A DNA stretch of 6,544 bases from JAZFSZ01 sp036446455 (GTDB lineage Bacteria; Pseudomonadota; Gammaproteobacteria; Acidiferrobacterales; JAJDNE01): NCBI GenBank assembly GCA_036446455.1, contig JAZFSZ010000092.1:1-6544 (forward strand). The letters run 5' to 3'. The notes under the pieces were generated by a model that ran no database searches, was not told the origin of the DNA, and worked only from the letters and a program-made list of their open reading frames with translations. Positions within the stretch are counted from its first letter, which is position 1, and every line of letters begins with the position of its first letter. This document shows, in pieces, positions 1 through 6,544 of this stretch. Position numbers and translations under genes: made by a program.

Positions 1-1038
1 TTCGTGACCAACCAGGACACCATGAGCGCGGATATGGAAGATCCCTACATCCTTATTCATGACAAGAAGGTTTCCAATATCCGCGACTTGTTGCCAGTAC
101 TGGAAGCCGTGGCCAAGACCAGCCGTCCGCTGATGATCATCGCTGAAGATGTCGATGGCGAAGCCCTGGCGACACTGGTGGTCAACAATATTCGCGGCAT
201 CCTCAAGGTCTGCGCCGTTAAGGCGCCAGGTTTTGGTGACCGTCGCAAGGCCATGCTCCAGGATATCGCGGTGCTGACCGGCGGTCAGGTGATCTCGGAG
301 GAGGTTGGCATGAGCCTGGAAAGTGCGACCGTTGAGCAGCTGGGTGAGGCCAAGAAGCTGCAGATAACCAAGGAAAACACCACCATCATTGACGGTGGTG
401 GCGACAGCAAGGACATCGAAGGCCGTGTCAACCAGATTCGCGCCCAGATCGAGGAAGCCACTTCCGATTACGACAAGGAAAAAATGCAGGAACGCGTCGC
501 CAAGCTGGCCGGTGGTGTTGCCGTTATCAAGGTGGGCGCCGCTACTGAAGTGGAAATGAAAGAGAAGAAGGCCCGTGTGGAAGATGCATTGCACGCCACC
601 CGCGCCGCCGTTGAAGAAGGTGTGGTCCCCGGCGGTGGTGTGGCGTTTGTTCGCATCCTGAAGGTGATTACCGATACCCTCAAGGGTGACAATGCCGATC
701 AGGACGCAGGTATTGAAATTGCCTGTCGTTCCATGGAAGAGCCGCTGCGTCAGATCGTTGCCAACGCCGGCGGCGAGCCCGCCGTGGTGTACCAGAACGT
801 TGCCGAAGGTAAAGGTAATTATGGTTTTAATGCCGCTACCGGTAAGTATGGTGACATGCTGAAGATGGGCATCCTGGATCCGACCAAGGTGACCCGTGCA
901 GCGCTGCAGAACGCGGCTTCCATTGCCGGTCTGATGATCACCACCGAGGTCATGGTGGCTGAAAAACCTGCCGACGATAAAGCCGGCGGTGGCGCCCCTG
1001 ACATGGGCGGTATGGGCGGTATGGGCGGCATGATGTAA
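1..1038 (+). CDS. groEL: Chaperonin GroEL (Hsp60), 3' part; 5' end outside the window
   Basis: Large subunit of the cytosolic GroEL-GroES chaperonin, which encloses non-native proteins and folds them in an ATP-driven cycle. The frame is open from base 1, so the true start lies upstream. The visible 345 residues match E. coli GroEL from about F204 to the end at 548, with no net length change. Visible parts are the second half of the apical domain, with the NIRDLLPVLEAV helix (equivalents of L234, L237, E238) and the VVNN segment (around 263-265) that bind substrate and GroES; then the intermediate domain with VEDALHATRAAVEEG, whose Asp (codon at 583-585) corresponds to the catalytic D398; the GGG nucleotide loop; and the equatorial ILDPTKVTR segment. 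It ends in a GGM-repeat tail. All key residues seen are intact. groES is expected just upstream but is not in view. An intrinsic terminator follows 26 bases after the stop. The identity is essentially certain. Confidence 0.98.
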   Translation, partial: FVTNQDTMSADMEDPYILIHDKKVSNIRDLLPVLEAVAKTSRPLMIIAEDVDGEALATLVVNNIRGILKVCAVKAPGFGDRRKAMLQDIAVLTGGQVISEEVGMSLESATVEQLGEAKKLQITKENTTIIDGGGDSKDIEGRVNQIRAQIEEATSDYDKEKMQERVAKLAGGVAVIKVGAATEVEMKEKKARVEDALHATRAAVEEGVVPGGGVAFVRILKVITDTLKGDNADQDAGIEIACRSMEEPLRQIVANAGGEPAVVYQNVAEGKGNYGFNAATGKYGDMLKMGILDPTKVTRAALQNAASIAGLMITTEVMVAEKPADDKAGGGAPDMGGMGGMGGMM

Positions 1039-1063
1039 GTCGGTTGTTCTGTATGGGCCGATC

Positions 1064-1094
1064 AAAAAGCCCCGCCTCGGCGGGGCTTTTTTTT
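1064..1094 (+). terminator. Rho-independent terminator after groEL
   Basis: A GC-only 7-bp stem, GCCCCGC (1069-1075) with GCGGGGC (1080-1086), closes a CUCG loop; pairing could extend one more base pair inward. Five A residues precede the stem and eight T residues (1087-1094) follow it. The A tract can pair with the T tract, so it could also work in the opposite direction. Its place 26 bases after the groEL stop indicates that it ends the groE transcript and separates it from the next genes. Confidence 0.95.
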
Positions 1095-1103
1095 GTTAAA
1101 AAA

Positions 1104-1109
1104 TATAAT
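1104..1109 (+). promoter_or_regulatory. Possible -10 element upstream of the Sel1-repeat gene
   Basis: A perfect TATAAT lies in an AT-rich tract right after the groEL terminator, 128 bases before the preferred start at 1238. A promoter is expected somewhere here because transcription from groEL is terminated. However, the position 17 bases upstream falls in the terminator stem (CGGGGC) and is not a -35 box, so support is weak. A second AT-rich candidate, TATATTATTA at 1171-1180, also lacks a good -35 and would fit the start at 1238 better. Which one is used, if either, cannot be settled from sequence. Confidence 0.25.
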
Positions 1110-1237
1110 AATCCCTAAAGGAGTGGCCGCCATATCCAGTGAACGGTCAATTCTGCGCCAGAACCGTTTCTATATTATTATCGAGTCGATTTCTGATTTT
1201 ACCGGTCGAGCTAGAAACAACCCTGGGCGCTGAATTT

Positions 1238-2263
1238 ATGAAACAAATTTCCGCTGCTGGTCACGTAACCCGCCTGTTGCTTATCGCAGCAATTGCTCTG
1301 GCTTATGGTTCGGTATTATCTGCCGACGAGAAATCCGAGAAGGCAACGGACTTCTTCCAGCGTGGCGAAAGGGCCTATTTCATTGAGAATTATCAGGTGG
1401 CGATCGACTGGTACGAACGTGCCGCCGAGCTTGGTAGCCTTGATGCAAAGGGATCCCTGGCATTGATGTATGCCACCGGGCGGGGTGTCGAGAAAGATCG
1501 GGCAAAAGCAAGTGCCTGGTATCGGAAAATGTTGAAGTCTCTGCGCCTTGCTGCCAGAAATAACAATATCGAAGCCTTGCGTACCCTGGCCTATATGTAT
1601 CGACATGGCCTCGGGGTAACAAAGAGTGGTATCTCCGCATTGAGGTTTTACGAAAGGGCAGCGGAACTGGGTGATCTTGATTCAATGCGCGACATCAGTG
1701 GAATATATGACGCTGGTATTCTTGTTACGCGAAACCTTGATGAGGCAGTGAAGTGGTTGCGACGCGCGGCCGAATGGGGCGATGCCAGGTCAATGCAACA
1801 ACTCGGTGATCGTTATCTGGCAGGAGGCGAGAGAGTGCCAAAGGACAGAGCAGAGGCCATTCGCTGGTATCAGACGGCAGCGGATTTCGGTGATAAAAAG
1901 GCGCGGCGCCAACTCAAGTTGTTGGGAATGCCGCAGATTGATCCCCTTAAGCTCTATTCATCCAGTGGCGACAAACTTTACACGCTGGTACGTTATCATG
2001 GTGTCCGTGTCGATCTGAGCTGCTTTATCCTGAAGGAAAACTGTCTCGCGTTGCGGGCGGTAGACCAGGTCAGATCGAAGAAGATTCAACTGCCCAAACG
2101 TGCGGGTGCTTCCCCTAACTCTCTGATGTGTTCTGCAGTCGGTGGTCGTTGGCAGGTTCTCCGGGACTCGAGTCGAAAGGAATTTTATCTATGCAGCTTC
2201 TTTGACAAGACCCTGATTGATTCGCGAGACTTGTACAACGCAAGACTACCGATCCGGCGATGA
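1238..2263 (+). CDS. Exported Sel1-repeat (TPR-like) protein with four-cysteine, DUF333-like C-terminal part
   Basis: The 341-residue product starts with a likely Sec signal peptide: a basic start (K2, R12), a hydrophobic core at about 13-27, and a probable cleavage site after VLSA (residue 29). It should therefore be periplasmic or otherwise exported. Residues about 34-219 hold roughly five Sel1-type helical repeats, recognisable by the recurring A-x-x-W/F-Y-x-x-A-A-E-x-G-D pattern (WYERAAELG, FYERAAELGD, WLRRAAEWGD, WYQTAADFGD) and by the G-x-GV loops. Such repeats usually serve as protein-protein scaffolds. Residues about 231-341 are not repeats and carry four cysteines (C262, C269, C298, C319); 292-333 resembles DUF333. 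The frame stays open upstream to a GTG at 1139, but the ATG at 1238 is preferred because it puts the signal peptide at the N-terminus, although no good ribosome binding site precedes it. The specific function is unknown. It lies between the groEL terminator and glnE, with no evident link to either. Confidence 0.85.
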   Translation: MKQISAAGHVTRLLLIAAIALAYGSVLSADEKSEKATDFFQRGERAYFIENYQVAIDWYERAAELGSLDAKGSLALMYATGRGVEKDRAKASAWYRKMLKSLRLAARNNNIEALRTLAYMYRHGLGVTKSGISALRFYERAAELGDLDSMRDISGIYDAGILVTRNLDEAVKWLRRAAEWGDARSMQQLGDRYLAGGERVPKDRAEAIRWYQTAADFGDKKARRQLKLLGMPQIDPLKLYSSSGDKLYTLVRYHGVRVDLSCFILKENCLALRAVDQVRSKKIQLPKRAGASPNSLMCSAVGGRWQVLRDSSRKEFYLCSFFDKTLIDSRDLYNARLPIRR

Positions 2264-2319
2264 GCCCGGTGTAATCAGGTCATATACCTCAAGACCTCGT
2301 TGGCATTTTATACGCTGAT

Positions 2320-5202
2320 ATGTGTGAGCCCCTGATCGAGACTGTTGGCGCAAAACTGCCGGCACCGCTTAGAGACAAATTTTTGCTTCACTGGCAGCAG
2401 TGGCTGGAAAACGGTAGGTCGCTTTCCGGTAGCAGCGACAATGTATGCCGAACCCTCCCCGAAGTATGGTCCTGCAGTGATTTTGTTACCCAGTTTTGTC
2501 TGCGGAATCCGGAAACTTTTTCGGTTCTAGCACGTAGCGGGCAACTGGAAAAAGAAATTACCCCGGAAGCAATCAACGACGCATTTGTGGAAAGCCTGTC
2601 AAATATCGATAACGAAGACCAACTAAAGTCAGCGCTACGCCGGTTCCGTAACCGCCAAATGGTGCGCATTGCGTGGCGTGATCTTGCCGCATGGGCCGAT
2701 CTTGACGAAGTACTGCAGGCCATGAGCGCGTTGGCAGATATTTGTATTAAAGGGACTGTCGACTGGTTGATGGCGGATGCCGAAGCCGCGGGTGAATTAC
2801 CGCGTTTTGAGGATGGTTCAGTCATGCCGCTGGTGATCATTGCCATGGGCAAGTTGGGTGGCCATGAGTTAAATTTTTCTTCCGACATCGATCTTGTTTT
2901 TAGCTATTCCGCCGAAGGAGAAATCAAGGGCAAAAAAATCTTGAGTCACCATGAATTTTTTACCCGCTTTGGTAAACGCCTGATTAACATTCTCAATGAC
3001 ACGACAGCAGACGGGTTTGTATTTCGAGTCGATATGCGACTGCGGCCAAACGGGGAGAGTGGGGCACTGGTGTTGTCATTCGATGCCATGGAGAACTACT
3101 ACCAGACCTATGGCCGGGAATGGGAGCGTTATGCCTGGATCAAGGCGCGCGTCGTTAACGACCATAAAGGTGTTGGTGAGTTATTGTTGCAACGGCTGCG
3201 GCCATTTGTTTTTCGTCGCTACATCGATTTTGGCGCCGTTGAGTCCATTCGCAAGATGAAGGCGTTGATTGCGCAAGAGCTAAAGCGAAAAGGGGTGGAG
3301 AACAATATCAAGCTCGGGCCCGGTGGCATTCGCGAAATCGAGTTTATTGGTCAGACGTTGCAGTTGATTCGTGGCGGGCGTGATAGTGAACTGCAGGAGA
3401 GAAGCATTCTTGCTGTTTTGTCCCTGCTGGCGCAGCGGCAACAGCTCACACAGCGTGCAGTCGATGAGTTGGCGCTCGCCTATCAATTCCTGCGCCGGGT
3501 CGAGAATCGATTGCAAATGGTAGCCGACCAGCAAACGCATTTATTGCCGCAGGGTGACACAGAGCGCTTGCGCCTGGCCTATGCCATGGGATTTGAGGAT
3601 TGGCAGGTATTTGAAAATACCTTGCGCGATCACATGCGCAAGGTTCACGGCCACTTTCAGCAGATGTTTGTTGCCCCCCAGAGTGAGTCCGATGAGGAGC
3701 AGGAAAATGAGTTATCCATGCTCTGGATTGGATCGCTGGAAGGGGACGCCGCGCGGTTTGTGCTACAGAGTGCCGGTTACAGTAAACCGGACGCGATTTG
3801 CAATCTGTTGCGGGGTCTGCGTGAGGGCAGTTCTTATCAGAAATTCTCGGCAGTGGGCCGCGAGCGCATGGATAAATTGGTGCCACTGCTGTTGTCCGCG
3901 TCGGCACTGACCGCGGCACCGGAAGAAACGTTCGCGCGATTGACAAGATTGCTCGAGGCGATCGGTCGGCGTTCTGCTTATCTCGCATTGCTGGTGGAGA
4001 ACCCGTTGGCACTGTCACAACTGGTCAAACTGTTTTCGGCCAGCGCCTGGATTGCAAACTGGATCAGCCGTCATCCTATCGTCATGGACGAGCTGATCAA
4101 TCCCGCTGTGTTATATGAGCAAGAGAGCACCGATTCCATGGCGACGGACCTCGATCAACAATTGGCGGCGCTGGATTCGGAAGATCTGGAGTCCCAGATG
4201 GAGAGTTTGCGTGAGTTTCGCAGCAGCAGGGTACTGCGCGTGGCTGCCGCCGATGTTGGTCCTGGGCTGAGCGCAGAGAAAATCGGTGGTCAACTCTGCA
4301 TTATTGCCGAACTTGTTGTCCAGCGTTGTCTGCAACTTGCATCAGCGGCGATGGTGCGTCGGTATGGTTATCCCGATTGTGGCAAAGAAGATGCGCCAGC
4401 GGCCGATTTTGTTGTGGTTGCCTATGGCAAGCTGGGCTCACTGGAGATGGGGTATGCCTCGGATCTTGACATGATATTTCTTTACGGTGATTGCCCTGCC
4501 GGTGGTGAAACCTCGGGGGAAAGAACCGTCCCCAACGAAACTTTCTTCGCCCGCCTCGGTCAGCGTCTGATTCACATGATCACCACGCGCACACCCGCAG
4601 GTACCTTGTATAAAGTCGACATGCGGCTACGCCCCAGCGGAAAATCGGGGCCATTGGTCACCAGTCTCACGGCATTCAAGCGCTATCAGAACGAGCATGC
4701 CTGGGTGTGGGAGCATCAGGCGCTGGTGCGGGCGCGGTCCATTGCCGGTAGCCCGGATTTGTGTGATCAGTTTGAGCTGGCGCGTAAAGAGATTCTGTGC
4801 CGGCAGCGGCATGAGGACGAGCTCAAGGCGGCAGTGATCCAAATGCGCGACAAGATACAGCTGGGACAGGAAAGCCATGACGACGCGCTGTTTAACCTCA
4901 AGTATGACCGCGGAGGTATCGTCGATATTGAATTTATGGTCCAATACTGGGTATTGCGTTGGGCCCATGAACATCCCGGACTGGCCCGTAATACGGATAA
5001 TCGAAGTTTGTTAGAGACCCTGACGGAAGCAGGCTTGCTGGATCAGGACCGGAAATTGACGCTGATCGACGCCTACGGCCACTACCTTTCCACGGAGTAC
5101 CGATTAAAGCTCATGGAGCAGGGATCGCTTGTTGATCCACAAGTGCTGGGCGATTATCCGGAAAAGGTTCGCGCGATCTGGAACGATCTATTTTTAGGGT
5201 AG
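2320..5202 (+). CDS. glnE: Bifunctional glutamine synthetase adenylyltransferase / adenylyl-removing enzyme
   Basis: Cytosolic enzyme that attaches AMP to a tyrosine of glutamine synthetase, and removes it by phosphorolysis, in response to PII protein and glutamine. The 960 residues compare with 946 in E. coli. Two nucleotidyltransferase domains are visible. The N-terminal (deadenylylase) domain has GKLGG at 177-181, SSDIDL with D189 and D191, and VDMRLRP with the third metal ligand D238; GGIREIEF at 335-342 opens the attached helical part. The C-terminal (adenylyltransferase) domain has GKLGS at 703-707, SDLD with D715 and D717, VDMRLRP with D767, and GGIVDIEF at 865-872. A helical linker of about 450-640 lies between them. 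All six metal-binding aspartates are present, so both activities are probably intact. No in-frame ATG, GTG or TTG lies between the stop at 2272-2274 and the ATG at 2320, which fixes the start despite a poor ribosome binding site. The stop codon sits inside a REP-like repeat. Confidence 0.97.
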   Translation: MCEPLIETVGAKLPAPLRDKFLLHWQQWLENGRSLSGSSDNVCRTLPEVWSCSDFVTQFCLRNPETFSVLARSGQLEKEITPEAINDAFVESLSNIDNEDQLKSALRRFRNRQMVRIAWRDLAAWADLDEVLQAMSALADICIKGTVDWLMADAEAAGELPRFEDGSVMPLVIIAMGKLGGHELNFSSDIDLVFSYSAEGEIKGKKILSHHEFFTRFGKRLINILNDTTADGFVFRVDMRLRPNGESGALVLSFDAMENYYQTYGREWERYAWIKARVVNDHKGVGELLLQRLRPFVFRRYIDFGAVESIRKMKALIAQELKRKGVENNIKLGPGGIREIEFIGQTLQLIRGGRDSELQERSILAVLSLLAQRQQLTQRAVDELALAYQFLRRVENRLQMVADQQTHLLPQGDTERLRLAYAMGFEDWQVFENTLRDHMRKVHGHFQQMFVAPQSESDEEQENELSMLWIGSLEGDAARFVLQSAGYSKPDAICNLLRGLREGSSYQKFSAVGRERMDKLVPLLLSASALTAAPEETFARLTRLLEAIGRRSAYLALLVENPLALSQLVKLFSASAWIANWISRHPIVMDELINPAVLYEQESTDSMATDLDQQLAALDSEDLESQMESLREFRSSRVLRVAAADVGPGLSAEKIGGQLCIIAELVVQRCLQLASAAMVRRYGYPDCGKEDAPAADFVVVAYGKLGSLEMGYASDLDMIFLYGDCPAGGETSGERTVPNETFFARLGQRLIHMITTRTPAGTLYKVDMRLRPSGKSGPLVTSLTAFKRYQNEHAWVWEHQALVRARSIAGSPDLCDQFELARKEILCRQRHEDELKAAVIQMRDKIQLGQESHDDALFNLKYDRGGIVDIEFMVQYWVLRWAHEHPGLARNTDNRSLLETLTEAGLLDQDRKLTLIDAYGHYLSTEYRLKLMEQGSLVDPQVLGDYPEKVRAIWNDLFLG

Positions 5203-5222
5203 GAGCCGACTCTTGTCGGCGC
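5192..5222 (+). repeat. REP-like palindromic element, copy 1 (GTAG head), overlapping the glnE stop
   Basis: A GTAG tetranucleotide (5199-5202) is followed by GAGCCGAC - TCTT - GTCGGCGC (5203-5222). The core GCCGAC/GTCGGC (5205-5210, 5215-5220) forms a perfect 6-bp hairpin with a four-base loop. A GTAG head followed by an imperfect palindrome is the pattern known for REP elements linked to RAYT transposases in gammaproteobacteria. The TAG of the head is the glnE stop codon. A 16-base segment (5192-5207) recurs exactly at 5226-5241. The stem has no T run after it, so it is not a classical terminator, but it could stabilise the 3' end of the glnE mRNA. Confidence 0.7.
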
Positions 5223-5225
5223 ATA

Positions 5226-5273
5226 TTTTAGGGTAGGAGCCATCTACCCACAGGGCACAAGTCCTGATGGCGA
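5226..5273 (+). repeat. REP-like palindromic element, copy 2, with long loop
   Basis: It begins with the same 16 bases as copy 1, 34 bases further on. The GTAG head (5233-5236) is followed by GAGCCATC (5237-5244), a 21-base internal stretch, and GATGGCGA (5266-5273), so GCCATC pairs with GATGGC. The outer frame GTAGGAGCC...GGCG is shared with copy 1, while the stem bases differ in a compensated way (CGAC/GTCG in copy 1, CATC/GATG here). An alternative hairpin, GGGTAG (5231-5236) with CTACCC (5244-5249), is also possible. It lies in the ilvE leader and ends 19 bases before the ilvE start. Confidence 0.6.
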
Positions 5274-5292
5274 AATTATTAGAGGTAACGCG

Positions 5293-6213
5293 ATGTCGAT
5301 GGCAGACCGCGATGGTCTCATCTGGTATGACGGTAAAATGGTGCCCTGGCGCGATGCCACGACCCATGTGCTGACGCACACCCTGCACTACGGCATGGGG
5401 GCGTTTGAAGGCGAGCGTGCCTACAAGACCGGCAAGGGCACGGCGATTTTTCGCTTGCAGGAACACACCGACCGCCTGTTTCGATCGGCGCATATACTCG
5501 GCATGAAGATTCCCTTCACCAAAGACGAAATTAACAAAGCGACGCGTGCCGCGGTCCGCGAAAATAATCTTGAAACCGCCTACATACGCCCGATGTGTTT
5601 TTATGGTTCCGAAGGTATGGGTCTGCGCGCCGACAATCTCAACGTGCACGTCATCGTCGCCGCCTGGAACTGGGGCACCTATTTGGGTGACGATGCGCTG
5701 CAACACGGCATCAAAGTGAAGACGTCTTCATACAGCAGACATCACGTTAACGTGAGCATGTGCAAGGCCAAGGCCAATGGCCACTACATCAATTCCATGA
5801 TGGCACTGCAGGAAGCGCTGAGAGATGGTTATGACGAGGCCCTGTTGCTTGATGTCGATGGATTTGTTGCCGAAGGCAGTGGCGAGAATATATTTATTAT
5901 CCGCAATGGAGTGCTTTATACACCCGACCTGACGTCGGCTTTGGAAGGCATCACGCGCGATACCATATTCAAGCTCGCCAACGATGAAGGTCTGGAAGTG
6001 CGCGAGAAGCGTATTACCCGTGATGAAGTTTATATCGCCGATGAAGCTTTCTTTACCGGATCTGCCGCCGAAGTTACGCCAATTCGTGAGCTCGATGGCC
6101 GTGCCATTGGATCGGGTGACCGTGGTCCGATCACGGAAAAATTACAGTCTAAATATTTCGACCTGGTACACGGTCGGCACAACAAATATGAGGAGTGGCT
6201 GGTCTACGTGTAG
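5293..6213 (+). CDS. ilvE: Branched-chain amino acid aminotransferase
   Basis: PLP-dependent fold-type IV aminotransferase of the cytosol. It carries out the last step of valine, leucine and isoleucine synthesis, with glutamate as amino donor. The 306 residues compare with 309 in E. coli. Visible signatures are the N-terminal HTLHYGMGAFEGERAY region; YIRPMCF around 97-103; the Schiff-base lysine K160 in CKAKANGHYINS; the EGSGENIF motif at 194-201, whose E194 contacts the PLP pyridine nitrogen in this family; GITRDT at 219-224; and GSAAEVTPIRELDG near the C-terminus. The start is set by AGAGG at 5281-5285, seven bases before the ATG; a second ATG two codons on is less well placed. D-amino-acid aminotransferase and aminodeoxychorismate lyase share the fold, but the length and overall match fit IlvE. 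Two REP-like elements occupy most of the 90-base gap after glnE, and the next gene follows after 24 bases, probably in the same transcript. Confidence 0.95.
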   Translation: MSMADRDGLIWYDGKMVPWRDATTHVLTHTLHYGMGAFEGERAYKTGKGTAIFRLQEHTDRLFRSAHILGMKIPFTKDEINKATRAAVRENNLETAYIRPMCFYGSEGMGLRADNLNVHVIVAAWNWGTYLGDDALQHGIKVKTSSYSRHHVNVSMCKAKANGHYINSMMALQEALRDGYDEALLLDVDGFVAEGSGENIFIIRNGVLYTPDLTSALEGITRDTIFKLANDEGLEVREKRITRDEVYIADEAFFTGSAAEVTPIRELDGRAIGSGDRGPITEKLQSKYFDLVHGRHNKYEEWLVYV

Positions 6214-6222
6214 GACAGCTTC

Positions 6223-6228
6223 AGGAGA
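6223..6228 (+). promoter_or_regulatory. Ribosome binding site of the zinc-finger gene
   Basis: AGGAGA lies between the ilvE stop and the next gene. It is 9 bases from the ATG at 6238 and 6 from an adjacent in-frame TTG at 6235, so spacing alone allows either start; ATG is preferred as the stronger codon. The difference is one residue. Confidence 0.75.
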
Positions 6229-6237
6229 TACCGTTTG

Positions 6238-6456
6238 ATGAACGCAACAAATGCACACAAACCCGGCACCGGTGAAATCCCTGCCAACGCGAAAAATCGC
6301 TACGAAATCACGCGCAAGGACCTACCCTTGCATTGCCCGATGGACGGCATGAGCCTGTGGAATTCACACCCAAAAGTGTATATCCCCATCGAAGACAGCG
6401 GTGAAGAGCGTTGTCCTTATTGCGGAGCTGTATACGTTCTGAAATCCTCCGCTTAG
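6238..6456 (+). CDS. Small CHCC-type zinc-finger protein (zf-CHCC / NDUFS6-like)
   Basis: The 72-residue product has a flexible N-terminus and then a compact domain at about 22-68: DLPLHCP, LWNSHPKVYIPI, and CPYCGAVYVL. The presumed zinc ligands are C33, H44, C59 and C62, the C-H-C-C pattern of the family that includes the mitochondrial complex I subunit NDUFS6. Short proteins of this kind are common in proteobacteria and have no well-defined role that I know of; cytosolic location is inferred from the lack of a signal peptide. The gene begins 24 bases after ilvE with its own AGGAGA, which points to cotranscription. The residue just after the first Cys-Pro pair (MDGM) is ordinary variation. 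Family assignment is firm; function is unknown. Confidence 0.9.
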   Translation: MNATNAHKPGTGEIPANAKNRYEITRKDLPLHCPMDGMSLWNSHPKVYIPIEDSGEERCPYCGAVYVLKSSA

Positions 6457-6483
6457 CAAAGATCGGAAAGACATTTTCAGGCA

Positions 6484-6544
6484 ATGAGCATTACGCGGTT
6501 ATTTCGGATATTCGGTATTGATTTAAAGAGATTGTTTCTAACCT
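6484..6544 (+). CDS. Possible start of a further gene, cut by the window end
   Basis: From the ATG at 6484 the frame stays open to the last base, giving about 20 residues (MSITRLFRIFGIDLKRLFLT) rich in basic and large hydrophobic residues. No terminator is visible after the zinc-finger gene, so a cotranscribed gene would fit. Ribosome binding is doubtful: GGAAAG at 6465-6470 is 13 bases away and AGG at 6479-6481 is only two. The fragment does not resemble the start of heptosyltransferase WaaF, which I recall following ilvE in Pseudomonas. It is too short to assign. Confidence 0.35.
   Translation, partial: MSITRLFRIFGIDLKRLFLT

Noticed and set aside
1021..1035. Short GGM-coding direct repeats at the end of groEL
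   Set aside because: This is the normal GroEL C-terminal GGM tail, not a separate repeat element.
2277..2297. Inverted repeat AGGTC...GACCT in the gap between the Sel1 gene and glnE
   Set aside because: Only five base pairs, AT-rich loop, no T run; too weak to call a terminator or operator.
2388..4018. Long minus-strand frames opposite glnE, up to 190 codons
   Set aside because: They overlap a clearly coding gene whose motifs and length match GlnE throughout; their composition is that of an antisense shadow and I see no motif in them.
5205..5220. Hairpin after glnE as an intrinsic terminator
   Set aside because: The stem is only six base pairs and is followed by GCATATTTTA without a proper T run; the tandem copy and GTAG head fit a REP-like element better.
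5194..5706. Minus-strand frame of 170 codons over the glnE-ilvE gap and the start of ilvE
   Set aside because: Most of it is opposite the conserved N-terminal part of IlvE; no recognisable domain.
6503..6518. Short near-repeat TTCGGATA / TTCGGTAT near the window end
   Set aside because: Two eight-base imperfect copies are likely by chance, and there is no further copy to support it.

Overview
The window looks like a chromosomal housekeeping segment of a gammaproteobacterium with moderately GC-rich DNA. The grounds are GroEL and GlnE sequences that align closely, from memory, with their E. coli counterparts, and the run glnE - ilvE - small CHCC zinc-finger gene, which recalls the glnE-ilvE region of pseudomonads. 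I cannot name a genus. All real genes lie on the + strand; the long minus-strand frames are shadows of these genes.

Layout: (1) 1-1038, the 3' part of groEL, covering the equivalent of E. coli residues 204-548 and ending in the GGM tail. (2) 1039-1237, an intergenic stretch with a strong intrinsic terminator just after groEL, then an AT-rich section that may hold the next promoter. (3) 1238-2263, an exported Sel1/TPR-like repeat protein with a four-cysteine C-terminal part that resembles DUF333. (4) 2320-5202, full-length glnE, the two-headed adenylyltransferase/deadenylylase of glutamine synthetase. (5) 5192-5273, two tandem REP-like elements with GTAG heads; the first supplies the glnE stop codon. 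(6) 5293-6213, ilvE, the branched-chain amino acid aminotransferase. (7) 6238-6456, a 72-residue CHCC zinc-finger protein. (8) 6457-6544, the window end, with an open frame from 6484 that may be the start of another gene.

How the genes relate: the terminator closes the groE unit, so the rest forms one or two later transcription units. GlnE sets glutamine synthetase activity according to nitrogen status, and IlvE uses glutamate as amino donor for Val, Leu and Ile, so both belong to nitrogen and amino-acid metabolism. The zinc-finger gene is probably cotranscribed with ilvE (24-base gap). The Sel1 gene ends 56 bases before glnE and has no evident functional link to it.

I did not find a clearly new biological system. 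The least ordinary items are the REP-like pair that overlaps the end of glnE and the Sel1 plus DUF333-like architecture.
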